Assembly (NCBI RefSeq): GCF_022539665.2
Contig: NW_026712464.1
Location: 1 to 64,000 of the forward strand
Direction of reading: 5' to 3'
From: Daphnia carinata
Taxonomy: Eukaryota; Arthropoda; Branchiopoda; Diplostraca; Daphniidae
Length of the DNA stretch: 64,000 bases
The notes beneath the pieces are model-generated. The model did not search any database. It had not been told where the DNA came from and saw only the letters and a list, made by a program, of their open reading frames with translations. This document shows, piece after piece, positions 48,844-60,127 of the stretch. Position 1 is the first letter of the stretch; every line of letters starts with the position of its first letter. The translations under genes were made by a program, and so were the position numbers.

Positions 48844-49256
48844 CAGTACCCACCAGAAGAATTTGATCACCCCCGTCCAATTTTGCTGTTTTAACACGCG
48901 TAGGATAGGCTCTACGGTGTCTCACGCCGGAATTTTTTTCTTATAGAAATATTGGACGCAAAATTATCGGGTTTTTTTCATTCGAAAGATAAAGGAATGC
49001 TTTTTATCTCCAGTTTTTTTATGTAAAATCCGTTCAGGATTCTATGAAATAAATCATAGACATAAAATATTTGATCACTCCTAAAATCGCACGCATGTAA
49101 TGTCCCTACCCGCGGCTTAGCCTTAGGATATGGGGTGGCAAAGGTGGGAGAAATAGTAAGGTAAAAAATTCAGGTGAATTTTTTTTTGCCACCCCTATAT
49201 CCTAGGGCTAAGCCGCGGGTAGGGACACTCCGTGCGTGCGATTTTAGGGGTGATAG
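48844..49256. mobile_element. Tc1/mariner-like MITE with inner long hairpin
   Basis: After TA at 48842-48843 the sequence starts CAGTACCCACCAGAAGAATT, the same terminus as the insertion at 19326. It holds a strong inner palindrome: arms of about 69 bp (49074-49142 and 49187-49254) with CCTAAAATCGCACGCA, GTCCCTACCCGCGGCTTAG and GGTGGCAAA matched almost perfectly around a 44-base centre. No transposase is present. The distal CAGTACCC end was not found. Confidence 0.6.
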
Positions 49257-49259
49257 ATT

Positions 49260-51685
49260 ATCTTTGGTTGACATGGAGCAAAATGTTTGACTGCGTACAA
49301 CATTTCTTAAAGTGCAATGGTCTATTTTTAAGCCAGACTTCATTCCAAGCTTTGGAGTGGAGACAACAATGTTACAAATTTGAACTGGACAATTCCTATA
49401 TTCCAATTAGGAATCAGTTTCTAAACATCTGGTAACACATTCATTTTGCGATCGATATTTTTATTAGAAAAACTTATTGTGTCTCAAGACTTTATATAAC
49501 CGTGCCATATTTCACCTTCCAAAGAATCAATTAAGGTTTACTAAAGGGAATGCTTTCAATTAAAATGATGCTCAGTATTTTTTTTGCATAACATTTGTAA
49601 TAGAATGATTGTGAACTCCAAGATTGCACAGAATTAGCCTTTTTTTCCATTGATTTTACTAATACGTGGACTGCATTTTCAGACTTATAGGGCACACTAC
49701 ATGTTTCACTTTCTAAACAAGAAATCTAGGTATTTTAAATGTGATTGCCCTCGAAATGTTAGGATAAAGAATAGTTTTTTATGAATTTAGTAACAAAAGG
49801 CTGACTGCTTACAATATTTCTGAAGATAGTGTGGTCCTTTAGAATCTTGGAACGGAGCCATTCCAGAAAGACATTTATATCATGGCAATGTTTCAAGTTG
49901 AATTTGTAAAGGCAAAAATGGTCTTTGCTATTTGAAAATTACACTATAAATAGTTGTTGTCCAAACAAGGTCTTACTGTTATTTCACATATGTTTATTTT
50001 CATTATAACTTTTCCCTTTTCCTAGAAAGACGTCGAGTTCATCTCGACTGCCACAACCCGTGACGTATAATGATACATTTACGCTGCAATATTGAAGTAA
50101 GCAAGTATTCCCGAACCGCATCGTCTCCTACCGAAGGGTTTTTGGATCAAATCCAGCATCGAAAAAACTTACTTCCTTTGAAGGTACTTCTTAAGTTACT
50201 GTGACACACAAGTCGTATGCCATTTGTGGTTCGTTGTCAGGCATGCTGAGAGCCAAAGATTACGTAAGACCGGGAGAATGCTGAGCTGGTGACTTCAAAT
50301 AGTCCTTCAATATCGGAGACATAGTGTTACGTGTTTTGGCTAGCAACTTTATAAGGCTTAAGCACTCGGATAGAACATTGTGCAACTGTCAGGAACGGTG
50401 CCGTGTTGTAGAACGGTTGTAAATATTACCCATTTTTGCTATCGTTTTTGCTATTGTTTGTGTGTACAGCCAAAACCCGTCTCTCATCAATTATTACGAA
50501 ACCATGAATTGTTTGGTAACAAAAATGCCACCACGCCGTCACTGACCGACACTGAAAAAGAGGAGAAAATAGAAAGCAAACAAAAAAAAAATGGCTCAAG
50601 AAGTTGCAAAAGCCAAGGCAAACCTAGAGGACAATAGAAAAAAGGAAAAAGAGCAATACTTCCGTGATTAAAAAAAAGACAAACAGGTCGCTTAAATAAA
50701 ATCGGGCAGACACAAATCGTTGAAATACACACTACAATAAGGAAGACACAAATCTCTGAAATATAGATCACAATAGGGCAAACACTTAAGACTAGACTCT
50801 AACTATTACCGCTCTTGGAAGGGCTGCCATATACTAGTACCTATTTCAGAAAATACCAAAACAGTAACCGACGTCACGTGACCCAACACTAATCAGTAAT
50901 GAAATGTTATAAATTATTGTATTGCATAAATTAAACGTTTAATTAAAATATTAATCTTAAATTACAAAAAGACATACGAAAACCCATAGGAAATCTAGAA
51001 CATACAGGTCTACAACTGATATAAAACATTACCCAAATAAAGGAAAATTCATCGATTGTTCCAGCCATGAAACCAAAAATGATCTAGTTAGAAGAGAATA
51101 CTTAGAATTATTTAATAAAAACTGCATGAATGATACTCCTTGATATAACTCATCATGTAAAATTAAATCAAACATTTTCTGTAATGAAAAAATGGAAAAA
51201 TAAAACGGAATATTACATTCCTTTTTTCCAGTTCTTGCTGCTTCACAGAAAACCTGTAAAATTTATCATTTACAAATAAGATACACATAAAATGATGAAA
51301 AATCTGGCGAATAAAAAAAACTACTTACTGTTAAGACCATCATTGGAAATTAAATTTTAACTCGTTTTTCAATTTATGAACAAATTAAGATTTTGACAGC
51401 TGGCTATATCTAGCATACCTGTCTTCGGGAGCCATTCAGGGAACTAAATTAATATGGTAATCGTAACTATACATATAAAAGGTAAACGTAGAAGCTATCA
51501 ACAATAAAATCTGTACAAAATGTAAATACTTTTAATTTAGTAACTAAATTCTTCCAATAAAGCATACCTAATTGGTAAAAAAAATGGCTGCCGATATCAG
51601 CAAAAATATGGATCAAGTGAATGCAACATCAAATCAGAATACTTGCTATGAACTAAAAACTGTTTTTACGTCAACGGAGACCATG
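49260..51685. other. No recognisable gene
   Basis: AT-rich sequence. The frame at 50380-50637 plus ends in a Lys/Glu/Gln-rich run and has no domain. Two related segments containing ACACAAATC(T/G) and TGAAATA occur near 50.71 and 50.75 kb, too short to name. Confidence 0.4.
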
Positions 51686-51689
51686 TTCT

Positions 51690-52378
51690 TCGAATATAGA
51701 TCATGATACTCATTCAATCACGTTACATTGAATACACGTATATTTGATACTACTTGAATGGAGATCATGAAACTTATTGTATCACACTATACTCACGTTA
51801 AATGGACGTATATTTAATTCTGTTTGAATTTAATTCTTGAAATTCGTTGTTTCAAACTATATTCAAATTGAATACACGTATATTTGATACGGTTTGAATG
51901 TAGATTATAAAAGTCATTGTATAACACTATATTCACATTGAATACAAGTATATTTGATGCTGTTTGAATGTAGATATTGAAACTCACTGTATCACCTTAT
52001 ATTCACATTGAGCATACGTATATTGGACACTGTATGAAAGTAGATCATGACACTCATTCTATCACATTTATTCACATTGAATACACGTATATTGGATACT
52101 GTTTGAATATAGATCATAAAACCTGTATCACAATACATTTACATTGGATACACGTATATTTGTCCTATTTACATTTACTTCTTGAAACTCGTTGTATCAC
52201 ATTATATACTTGCTATTGTTTATATATTTGCTACTGTTTGAATGTAGATCATGAAACTCATTGTGTCACACTACATAAACAGTTAATACACGTAGATGTG
52301 ATACTGTATGAATGTAGATAATTAAACTTATTGTATCACACTATATTTACATGGAATATATATAAATTTAATCCTGCT
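51690..52378. repeat. Tandem array, 70-bp unit, about 10 copies
   Basis: The unit runs TGAATGTAGATCATGAAACT, CATTGTATCACACTATATTC, ACATTGAATACACGTATATT, TGATACTGTT and repeats nearly ten times with 10-25 percent divergence; two copies have small deletions. A lone TTCACATTGAATTA piece recurs near 54.37 kb. The 114-codon frame at 51977-52321 is the repeat read through and not a gene (70 is not a multiple of three). Confidence 0.9.
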
Positions 52379-52615
52379 CTGTCATAGGAAGGAGGAAAAG
52401 CCTTAACCAGTGGAGTTGAAAAAATACGCCCACTGATTGGAGCACGGATTCATACTGCTCCCTTTCTGTTCACCTACAATTTTGTGAAAGTAACATAGCA
52501 AAATTTTAACCAAATTTTTCTTTTATTTTACTTCTTCTAGGGAAACCCAGAAGTGAGCCCCGCTAAAAAATTGCAAACAAATACTTTTCAATTCCAGCAA
52601 AACACACACAAAAAA

Positions 52616-53760
52616 ATGTCACGATCGTCTGCCGTAACACGAGCGGGCCTGGAAGGCCAACTTTCGATGACAATGGAAAAGATAAAGGGATGCCAGTACC
52701 TTAAGATGACTGCAGAACTAGATAACGATATTGCAACGGAGACCGAACTCCTAAAGCTGCGTTATCAGAAATATATCAAGGCAAGCGACCAAGTACGATG
52801 GGCCTTACAAACTCCAAATGCTACCGACGAGCAAATTGAACAAGATTACTCCACAATAGCAGAAGTAGAAGAAGAAATGAGCACCATACTCGCCTTCATT
52901 AAAAACAAACGAGACGATTACAAAAGACAACAAGACTTGGAATTTCAAGAATTGCAGCGAAAAAATCAGAAGCCAGATAAGCGAGGATAGAAACAAGTTG
53001 CTACAAGACCAACAACAACTTTTCGCAACTCTAATCTTCACAGCAATAAACCTATGCCGTACAGATTCAACAACTAATGCCGCAAAACCAGACTTCTGTT
53101 CAAGCAGCAGCACCTCCCGTACAACAACCGACACGTCTTCCTCACAGACAAATAAGGCATTTTAAAGGTGATATCCTTGAGTGGACATCATTCTGGCAAA
53201 GCTCTAATGCCTTCATCCACTGTCTACAATGTCGAATGTTGGAAAAGGGAAGCGTATTTGTGCGTTGAAAATCTTGAACTCACTGCAGCACACTACAACA
53301 TTGCTACAGCAGAGCTAAAAAGAGTCTACGCTAACTCATTTATGTAAGTTTGACAGTCTAGCTTCCGCTAAAACAATGGCGGATGTATCGGCAACTCACC
53401 ATCCAAGTCTCATATAAACGCCTTGGAAACCCTCGGGGTTGAAAAAGAATCGTTTGGAGGACTCCTTGGCACACAATTAATGAAGTTACTTCCTGCATAA
53501 TTGCAGTAAGAGTGGTCAAGCTCCGAAGGTAAAGGCATCACGGGCATCTCAGCCCTACTGAATTTCATTAGAGACCAAGTTAACGCTGCGGAAAGGCTTA
53601 AAAATTATACAATTAGTCAGGATGGTTAAGAACTGGTTAAATATTCGCCTTGTTATTGGACCAATGGATTCGTAAACTTTAATGACATTCCTTACGCGTT
53701 TCGCAATAACACTTCGAAACCAGTAAACGCAAGTATCGTATTACCGATACAAACGCTTGC
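52616..53760 (+). pseudogene. BEL/Pao gag remnant
   Basis: The ATG at 52616 starts a 125-codon open stretch (MSRSSAVTRAGLEGQLSMTM) rich in charged helices, as in the N-terminus of Pao Gag. In other frames follow HFKGDILEWTSFWQSSNAFI (53.15 kb), the DUF1759 core, then ENLELTAAHYNIATAELKRV (53.28 kb) and HINALETLGVEKESFGGLLG (53.42 kb). These are successive blocks of the BEL/Pao Gag. The stretch between the first two is shortened, and stops and frameshifts abound. No protease or RT follows; an LTR-like block lies 200 bp downstream, suggesting internal deletion. Confidence 0.75.
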
Positions 53761-53939
53761 GCTTTCACACAAAAGCAACCCTGTGTATAGTGAGACTATT
53801 TTTGATTTGATCATATGAGTAACATGGCTGATATTGCCGCAGCTATCAATGAACATTCACCGAGCGAATTTTCAGCAAATCATCGACCATGTGTGACCAA
53901 TGGTTCATTATCAGCCTCTGAGTGAACACTTATACAAGC

Positions 53940-54270
53940 TGGTGGGAAACTAAAAAAATATTTCTTTATCGGTGTAATCTGCCTATAAAAGGATGGCCTT
54001 TTGTTCATAAGTTCAGCTCTTCCCTTTTCACCACACAGTTCGATTAGCTCTCGTCTATAAATTGTTATCTGTTTAATTTTATTGTGTTGTTTCTGTTTCT
54101 ATGTCTTTATTCTCTTTCTCACTGCGTACTCCGGTAAGATTGATTTGGTATTACTCCGTTTTATCTTTCCAGTTACCAGCTTATTTTATATAATTGTGTA
54201 TCTCCTTACTTGATTTGTTTTGCCTACGATCAGAAAATATATTCAACATTGTGGTTAACACCTCCCGAAT
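53940..54270 (+). promoter_or_regulatory. LTR-like promoter with TATA box and possible primer-binding site
   Basis: TATAAAA at 53984-53990 is followed about 30 bases later by a likely start region. A CA at 54247-54248 is followed after three bases by TGGTTAACACCTCCCG at 54252, which has the position and TGG start of a tRNA primer-binding site. No gag follows, so this may be a lone LTR with leader. I did not match the tRNA. Confidence 0.35.
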
Positions 54271-54690
54271 TCTTTTCTTTTACTATTTCCCTTAATACCG
54301 TATAGCCATCATTTTTCGCCGAAGATGCTTTTTGACAGTAGTTAATAAAACTCATCTTATGACATTATGTTCACATTGAATTAGCAGACGAAGTTTTGTC
54401 ATTAAATTTTTTTGAATGGTGTGTTTGCTCACATTGTTAATTTGGTTTTTTCTTTCGTGAAATGGGAAGAAAGAAAATTACTAAATGATTAAGAAAAAAG
54501 ATTATAAGAAAAAAATGTCCAATGAAAATAGACAAATTGGTAAATTGCTGTAAAGATGTAATGAAACTATTGACATTTGGAGTATTTAATATTTCTCTAC
54601 AGGTATGAACTTTGTGTTGCTTTTCTGATGTTTCAGCAAACCAATTAATATGGCTGTGCGAAAACGGCAGTAAAAAATGGCTTAAAATAT

Positions 54691-55095
54691 TGTGACGGGT
54701 ACTTTATTGTTACTCGATTATTGTACACAAATGACTACTGCGCTGCGAGTTGCATTAGGTGTATTGAATCCGTCACATTCTACACTCCAGTAACAACTGT
54801 CTGCAGAGAGCCCCGTGTCATTCGTAGGCTCTCCTATTTAAGAGAAGGGTCGCCACCCTCCATGGGTGCCGCGAGAAGTAGAAGGAAGATGGTCACGTAG
54901 ATAACCTCTACGTGACCGTTTGATTGGAAAGCGCATAGAAGGGGTAAGCTGTTCCGGTATGATAGTCAAGTTAATGATAGAATGATAGTCAAGAGTTCTC
55001 TACTTGACCTTACTGATGTGAAAGCAAAGAAAAGGGTTGGAGGCTGATGCACGAGGCATCCTTAACACGCGGATGTCTTCAGAACCCACGGGACA
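54691..55095 (-). mobile_element. Solo LTR, 405 bp, with ATAT target duplication
   Basis: Read on the minus strand the element starts TGTCCCGTGGG and ends CCCGTCACA. A TATA-like CTTAAATAGG lies mid-element, and AATAAA (complement of 54703-54708) lies close to the 3' end. ATAT flanks both sides (54687-54690 and 55096-55099). No internal genes flank it, so it is a solo LTR of a Ty3/Gypsy-type element. A perfect 11-bp hairpin (GGTCACGTAGA, 54891-54901 with 54907-54917) lies inside. Confidence 0.75.
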
Positions 55096-55099
55096 ATAT

Positions 55100-55940
55100 A
55101 AAATATTACTTATTACTTTTGTATTATATCACAATGCCTGCTTTTCTTGCCTTTTCAATCTCAAAAACATTCCAATAGCGGTATGTGTTGAAAATCCAAC
55201 TATACAAGCCATCATCTCAAACAACATTTCGATAAACCTTTCCATGGATACCATTTGTTTTATTTTGAAGAAATATTATACAATTATATTTCAGTCTTAT
55301 TACAGAATATCTAGAAGGTGCCCTTGAGAGCTTTGTTGTTTTAAGAGAAGATTCATGTCCTTCGAACGAGGAGCTTAAGCTACCAAAGAAATGTTGGAGA
55401 ACTTGGAAAAAGAAAGAAAGATGCATCTAAGAATAAAGAAGGAGTTGAACAATGTGTGGTTGGAAAAGGAAAAATTTAGTTTACCCTTCCTGCTTGGACA
55501 GATGCTCTACAGATTTCTGTTTAGATATGCCAGGTATGAAATACTTAAAGTTGAACCAAAACTCAGATAGGTCAACAGACACAAAAAAGATTGGCGTTCA
55601 CGGAAAATAGCCTGATGCAACATACTCTTTCAGCGGCCAAACGAATACTGTCACAATTTTTGCATTTGACCAGTGATTCGTTCAAATCAAACCTCCCATC
55701 CAATGGAAAAAAATGAGAATATCAATGCAAACATGCATATAAAAATTTACTGAATGTACCATTCTTTGTAAAATGATGCAAGGTTGGACGAACCCGGGAT
55801 CGAGCAAGAAAGGACGCAAAAAACAGGAGTGGTTATTTCTCAACAAAAATATCGCCTTTAAAAAATATTTCAAAATAATTTGAATGACTTCATACCTCAA
55901 TTAATAATTTTTCCATTTTTTTGTCAATAACTTGGGAAAT
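55100..55940. other. No recognisable gene
   Basis: Frames at 55217-55426 minus and 55682-55900 minus have no domain. A short Lys/Glu-rich stretch near 55.4 kb looks coding-like but is isolated. Confidence 0.4.
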
Positions 55941-55942
55941 GA

Positions 55943-56298
55943 ATTGTCACCTACGGTGCTGCCCTCGCGGGCAGAACGGTAGGGTCACGGGCCTACTTGT
56001 TAGTAGGCAATCTGTTCCTTCTTTTGTTTTTTCTTTGCTGTTTTTTTTTTTGGGGGGGGGGGTTGAGAGAGCTTTTTTGGTTTTTTGGTGCAGTTTCTTT
56101 TGTTGGTATTAAGTACACCTCACCATCAGTCGCCTCAGCTTTTTGTCAAAACAGTACTTTGTTTCCCATTTTGTCTATATCTCAAACTTAGAATAAAGCA
56201 TCGTCATCCCACCACAGTTATTCTTTTTCGTTCATTCTTTTATCACCCCCATCACTATCATTTCTCTGTTACTCTTCCGGCACGAGGAGTAAGTAACA
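55943..56298 (+). repeat. Probable 5' LTR of a BEL/Pao element
   Basis: The LTR ends CA at 56297-56298, two bases before a TGG primer-binding site, and carries AATAAA near 56192. The left end (TGTCACCTACGG) is a guess. A T11-G11 homopolymer run lies at 56041-56062. Confidence 0.5.
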
Positions 56299-56300
56299 AA

Positions 56301-56318
56301 TGGTGCTGAAAACCCTGG
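56301..56318 (+). other. tRNA primer-binding site
   Basis: TGGTGCTGAAAACCCTGG directly follows the LTR end. Its complement reads like a tRNA 3' end with CCA. It lies about 240 bases before the gag ATG at 56544. Confidence 0.6.
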
Positions 56319-56543
56319 ACGTGACGAACACGTGCATTTCTATTCCCCTGGTTTGTAAAACCTCGCTAGATTTGAAAAATTGTCGGGTGCTTTTGTAAAC
56401 TTTGGCAGATGTCTACGCCAGCCTGAAGGCTAAGCCCTGTCTACTACGCGTTCACTATTTGACTAGAGGGTCAGTGTATGTACGTGAATCATCGACATCC
56501 GTTACCGTGTGATTTTGTCAACGTATAATAACGTTTCTACGTC

Positions 56544-58586
56544 ATGAGTGAAGCCGTACACAAAGCCGAAAATATGAACATGAACGGCCATAACTCAATG
56601 GTAGACGCATTGAAACCTGAAAGGCAGAAGACTAAGAGGCCCCTACTCCCTGAAAACGATCTCAAGAAGAAACGAGGGAAGAACAAGGCAGCCTACACGA
56701 AGTTAACGACACAGTTTAGAAGAGAGAGAAGAAAAAGTAAAGAGTGGAAGACTAGAGGATGGCAGCCATTAGATTGAAGGATTTGCAATTACAGCATGGA
56801 GACGAATTGATTCGTTTCTACAGTACTACCTTATCCGAAAAAAGCCAACCAGCTTTCTCCAATCATCAAGTCATGGTGACTTACAGACCGAAGCCCAGAT
56901 GCGGAAGCTGGAGTTGACGTTGGAATCTGCAAAGGCTGAAATAGAGGCAAATACAACTACCGTCGACGCCCAAAGGTGTAAAATTCGTTGGAAAGAAGCA
57001 CGCCAAACGACCCAGCTTCCCACCTTCATCCACCATTGAACACGTAACGACAATGGAAGGTTCGAGATTATCGGCGTCATCTTTTTCAGCAACTACATCT
57101 TCAAGGGGCCGATCAACATCGGGGAAGATACAAGCCGAGAGCGCGGAACGGTGGGAAATGCCTTGTATGTAAGGGCCGGGCTCACAATCTTTCAACTTGC
57201 ACCCTCTTCATGTCTCGCACGCCCATGAAAATATCATTCTAACTCCGGAAAATGCTTGTTATGTTTCATGGGCAAACCCTAATGCAAGGAATGTCCCAGG
57301 GATGTCAGCTGTACCGTTAGTAGGTGCACTGGAACTCGACACCACACCTTGCTTCATGGATCTGAAGTCATCCCACTGAGGAGGCTAACGGATCCACCTG
57401 CCACACCCGCTTTATCAGCGCTACCATCAACCGCAATCCGTAGGACATCGACCCACTTGAAAGGGGTAAGACAACGCGTACGATTCATGATCGAACCGGT
57501 TCGTATTGGAGTTGGTCATAAGGAAGGAATCAAGAAATTCTGGCAGCTTGAGGCCATCAACGTGGAAGCGGAGCAGCACGTGCTGTCCTAAGATTACCAA
57601 CGCTGTAAAAATATCCTCGAATCTTCAGTAAGTATTGGAAATCGGTATCAACTCGACTTAAAGTCGACGACGTAAAACTTCCGAACAATCAGTCGTGTGC
57701 ATTGAAGAGGCTCTGCGCTGTCGAACGACGTTTTCATCAAGACGCGGAGTTTGCCCGAAAGTAAGATGCCGTGGTAAAGGAGTAGATCGGCTTGAAACAT
57801 TCTTCAATTAGGTGGTTTCAATTAAACGAAGTGGACATCGTCATCAAGGTCAGCTTTAACGGAATTCGCTCTTGCTTTACCAATCCTGGACCTAGACGTG
57901 GAAGGCTTCCCATCGGAAGAACAGTCAGAGTGATGTGGGATAGTGAGAGAGGTAAACTGACGTTCCACATTAGAAGATCGCCGAACAACGTCATTCGTAT
58001 CTTGGACGTCAAAGCTGAAGATAAAGCTTACGTAATCGACCGATGTGTGACCTGTTTTTCTAGCCTGTTAAAACTTCAGCGAGTTCTAGCCTGGAGCCAA
58101 AGATTCACTAAAAACGCTCGGCCACGCTCGGGGCAAAATACATTGCGACAAGCCCATGGTCGGCGAGCTGTCGGTAAAAGAAATGTTAACATCGCTGGTA
58201 ATATGCATCCAACGTTCTCAAAAATTGGCTTATTGGATTGTAGATCTATAGAATTGGAAATCTACGCCTTACGCAAGAATTTGAAATTGCATCCCATATC
58301 CAAGCTCCTCATCTTCAAACCTTTTTTGGGCGAAGTCGGCCAGCTGCGAGGACGTGTACTTTATGCGCCAATAGACTATGCGAGACTACGTGGACAGTGG
58401 TCGTTGGACAAAGTGCTCGAAGTTGTTCCCAATCCTACATACAATGTTGTTCGCGTAGTCAAAGTAAAACTTAGTAACCACCCGCAACCATGTATTTGTC
58501 CGGTTACTAAGCTATGTGTTATGGTTACGGCCAAGGATCAAGAAGTTTTTGCAAAAGAGGAAGAAATGGGTTCTTCAGTAGCGTAA
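56544..58586 (+). pseudogene. Internally deleted BEL/Pao element (gag start to DUF5641)
   Basis: Gag starts at the ATG at 56544 (MSEAVHKAENMN) and includes NKAAYTKLTTQFRRE. A CCHC knuckle, CLVCKGRAHNLSTC, lies at 57159-57200. Next comes the start of the RT region: LKRLCAVERRFHQDAEFARK near 57.7 kb. The 264-codon frame 57792-58586 fuses RT sequence (VMWDSERGKLTFHI) to the post-RNase H block (LKLQRVLAWSQRFTKNARP) and then LHPISKLLIFKPFLGEVGQL, which runs directly into the DUF5641 strand RGQWSLDKVLEVVPNPTYNV and VTKLCVM. DUF1759, protease, most of RT, RNase H and the whole integrase core are absent, yet the fused frame is open, so deletions removed them without breaking this frame. It cannot transpose alone. 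Confidence 0.8.
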
Positions 58587-58589
58587 ACG

Positions 58590-59585
58590 TTTAAATTCAG
58601 TATTGTAAAATTATGTAAATGTAGTAAATATATGTTGTAGTTGAGCTACGTTCAAAAGACTCAAATCGTAAAAACCAAATTGTAAACATGACAGGTGTGA
58701 TTATGTAATGTCAAACCCCAGTGTAAGCAACGTAGAAGATTTCCATAAAAAACCTAGTGGAGGATTCACGAAGCTCAGCGCCACCTATATTCGAGCTCAA
58801 ATATAGGACAAAAGTCAGGTCGCTTGCTGTTTAACACTACGTAACGCTGGAAACAATTTAGCTTACCCTGTAGCAGACGACACCAGCTAACCTAACTTTG
58901 CCCTGACAACAAGTCTGAACTGAACTCTAACGTGAACGTAAGTAAAATGGCCGGGAATCCGCCTCCATCTGCAGCATCCGTAAAGTAAAAACTAAAAGTG
59001 AGTCGTGAACGTGAAGACATGTGTGCCGCCAACATAAGGACACGATCGGGAATATTCTGCGAGCGAAAAAAGAAGCAATCGACAAGGTCTACGCTTATTC
59101 AACGTGTTGGAAACGGAGAGAAAAGGGAGTAGCCCTAAATTTGGGTTGACGACCAGGCCCCGAAATATAGGAGAGTGATCGTTGCAGGCCGAAACGTGTT
59201 CAAAGGGGGCGGAGCAAAGAAGAAATACGGTGTAGGCATAGCCGTGACACCAGTTGAGTTCAAGAAGCCGAGAAGAGACCATTCTGCGCCCTTTTTGTAA
59301 TTTGAGTTCAATAAATCGCCTCGTGTCTGAAAACCAGCTCTATCGTAATCGTGGTAATTACTCATCTGAGAAATTCTTTGCAGCTTCAGTAGGCCCGAAG
59401 CTCCAGTCACCCTCGCCGCACGTGGTGTCTCCATTTTTCCCTTCTCATATTTGTTAGAGCGTAGAGATAAAGGGTGGGTCGTCACTACCTTCACAACGCT
59501 CAGTATCTCCGCTTAGTTTTTCTTTTTTCTTTATTTTTGAAGAAGCACTAAGCTACCTCGCGGCAATTTAAAGCCGCATGAATGC
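58590..59585 (+). pseudogene. BEL-like leader, short gag start and LTR-like sequence
   Basis: Past the previous stop, a TATATT/AATATA hairpin (about 58787) and non-coding sequence lead to an ATG at about 58948 (MAGNPPPSAASVK, then a stop) and an Arg/Lys-rich stretch (MCAANIRTRSGIF) resembling a Gag start. AATAAA near 59310, followed by TGTCTG, looks LTR-like. The pieces suggest further nested BEL fragments, but I cannot draw exact borders. Confidence 0.35.
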
Positions 59586-59954
59586 TTGGCTCAGAAAGAA
59601 AAACGAAGAGCCAAGCGTCAAGCTCCCTACAAAATTCGAATTCCGGGTCAGGAACAGACATCGTCACCTATAGTTTATCATAGCGTTATCGTCGAAACAA
59701 AGTCAACGGATAATAACCACGTTCCCTCCTGCATCATTAGTATTGCAGAACGACCCTTTCCGGTATCGGATGTGCTCGACGTTTGCGGTGCTCCTCCTAA
59801 CATCTCTTCAGAGTTAGATAACAAAAAAAGGACTGAGCTTAAGCCAGAAGTGGCATCTTGTTCACTTAAATTAGAAGCTAAATTATCTTTGGTGCAATCC
59901 CTTGGAGAAGACGCGGACATCTTACAAATTGACGGCTCGGAATTTTTCGAATAA
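59586..59954 (+). CDS. Uncharacterised 122-codon reading frame without ATG
   Basis: An open frame from at least 59586 to the stop before 59955. The start (KEKRRAKRQAPYKIRIPG) is strongly basic; the middle has IVETKSTDNNHVPSCIISI and DVLDVCGAPPNIS, and the end is acidic. There is no in-frame ATG, so it would be an exon or part of a polyprotein if real. I do not recognise it. It precedes the BEL gag at 60128 and could be relict leader coding sequence or chance. Confidence 0.3.
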   Translation: MAQKEKRRAKRQAPYKIRIPGQEQTSSPIVYHSVIVETKSTDNNHVPSCIISIAERPFPVSDVLDVCGAPPNISSELDNKKRTELKPEVASCSLKLEAKLSLVQSLGEDADILQIDGSEFFE

Positions 59955-59978
59955 TCGCTGAGGATTGTGATTGTCATA

Positions 59979-60048
59979 TTGGTTGTGTCATTGCCCGACA
60001 ACGTCCGCCATTCTTGGCTGTGTCAGTGTCCGACAACGTCCGCCTATT
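59979..60048. repeat. Tandem duplication, 35-bp unit, two copies
   Basis: TTGGTTGTGTCATTGCCCGA (59979 on) and TTGGCTGTGTCAGTGTCCGA (60014 on) both continue with CAACGTCCGCC. It sits in the leader just upstream of the BEL gag at 60128. Confidence 0.85.
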
Positions 60049-60127
60049 GGCATCTTCATCTACGGCCAGCTAGGAGGCTGTAGTCAGCTAGGTCCGTCAT
60101 TAGGTTATCCCAACTATTTTATATACC

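Noticed and set aside
51977-52321. 114-codon open frame
   Set aside because: It is the 70-bp tandem repeat read through; the unit length is not a multiple of three and there is no domain.
56041-56062. T11-G11 homopolymer run as a polypurine tract
   Set aside because: Lies within the probable LTR rather than next to a 3' LTR, and may include sequencing slippage.
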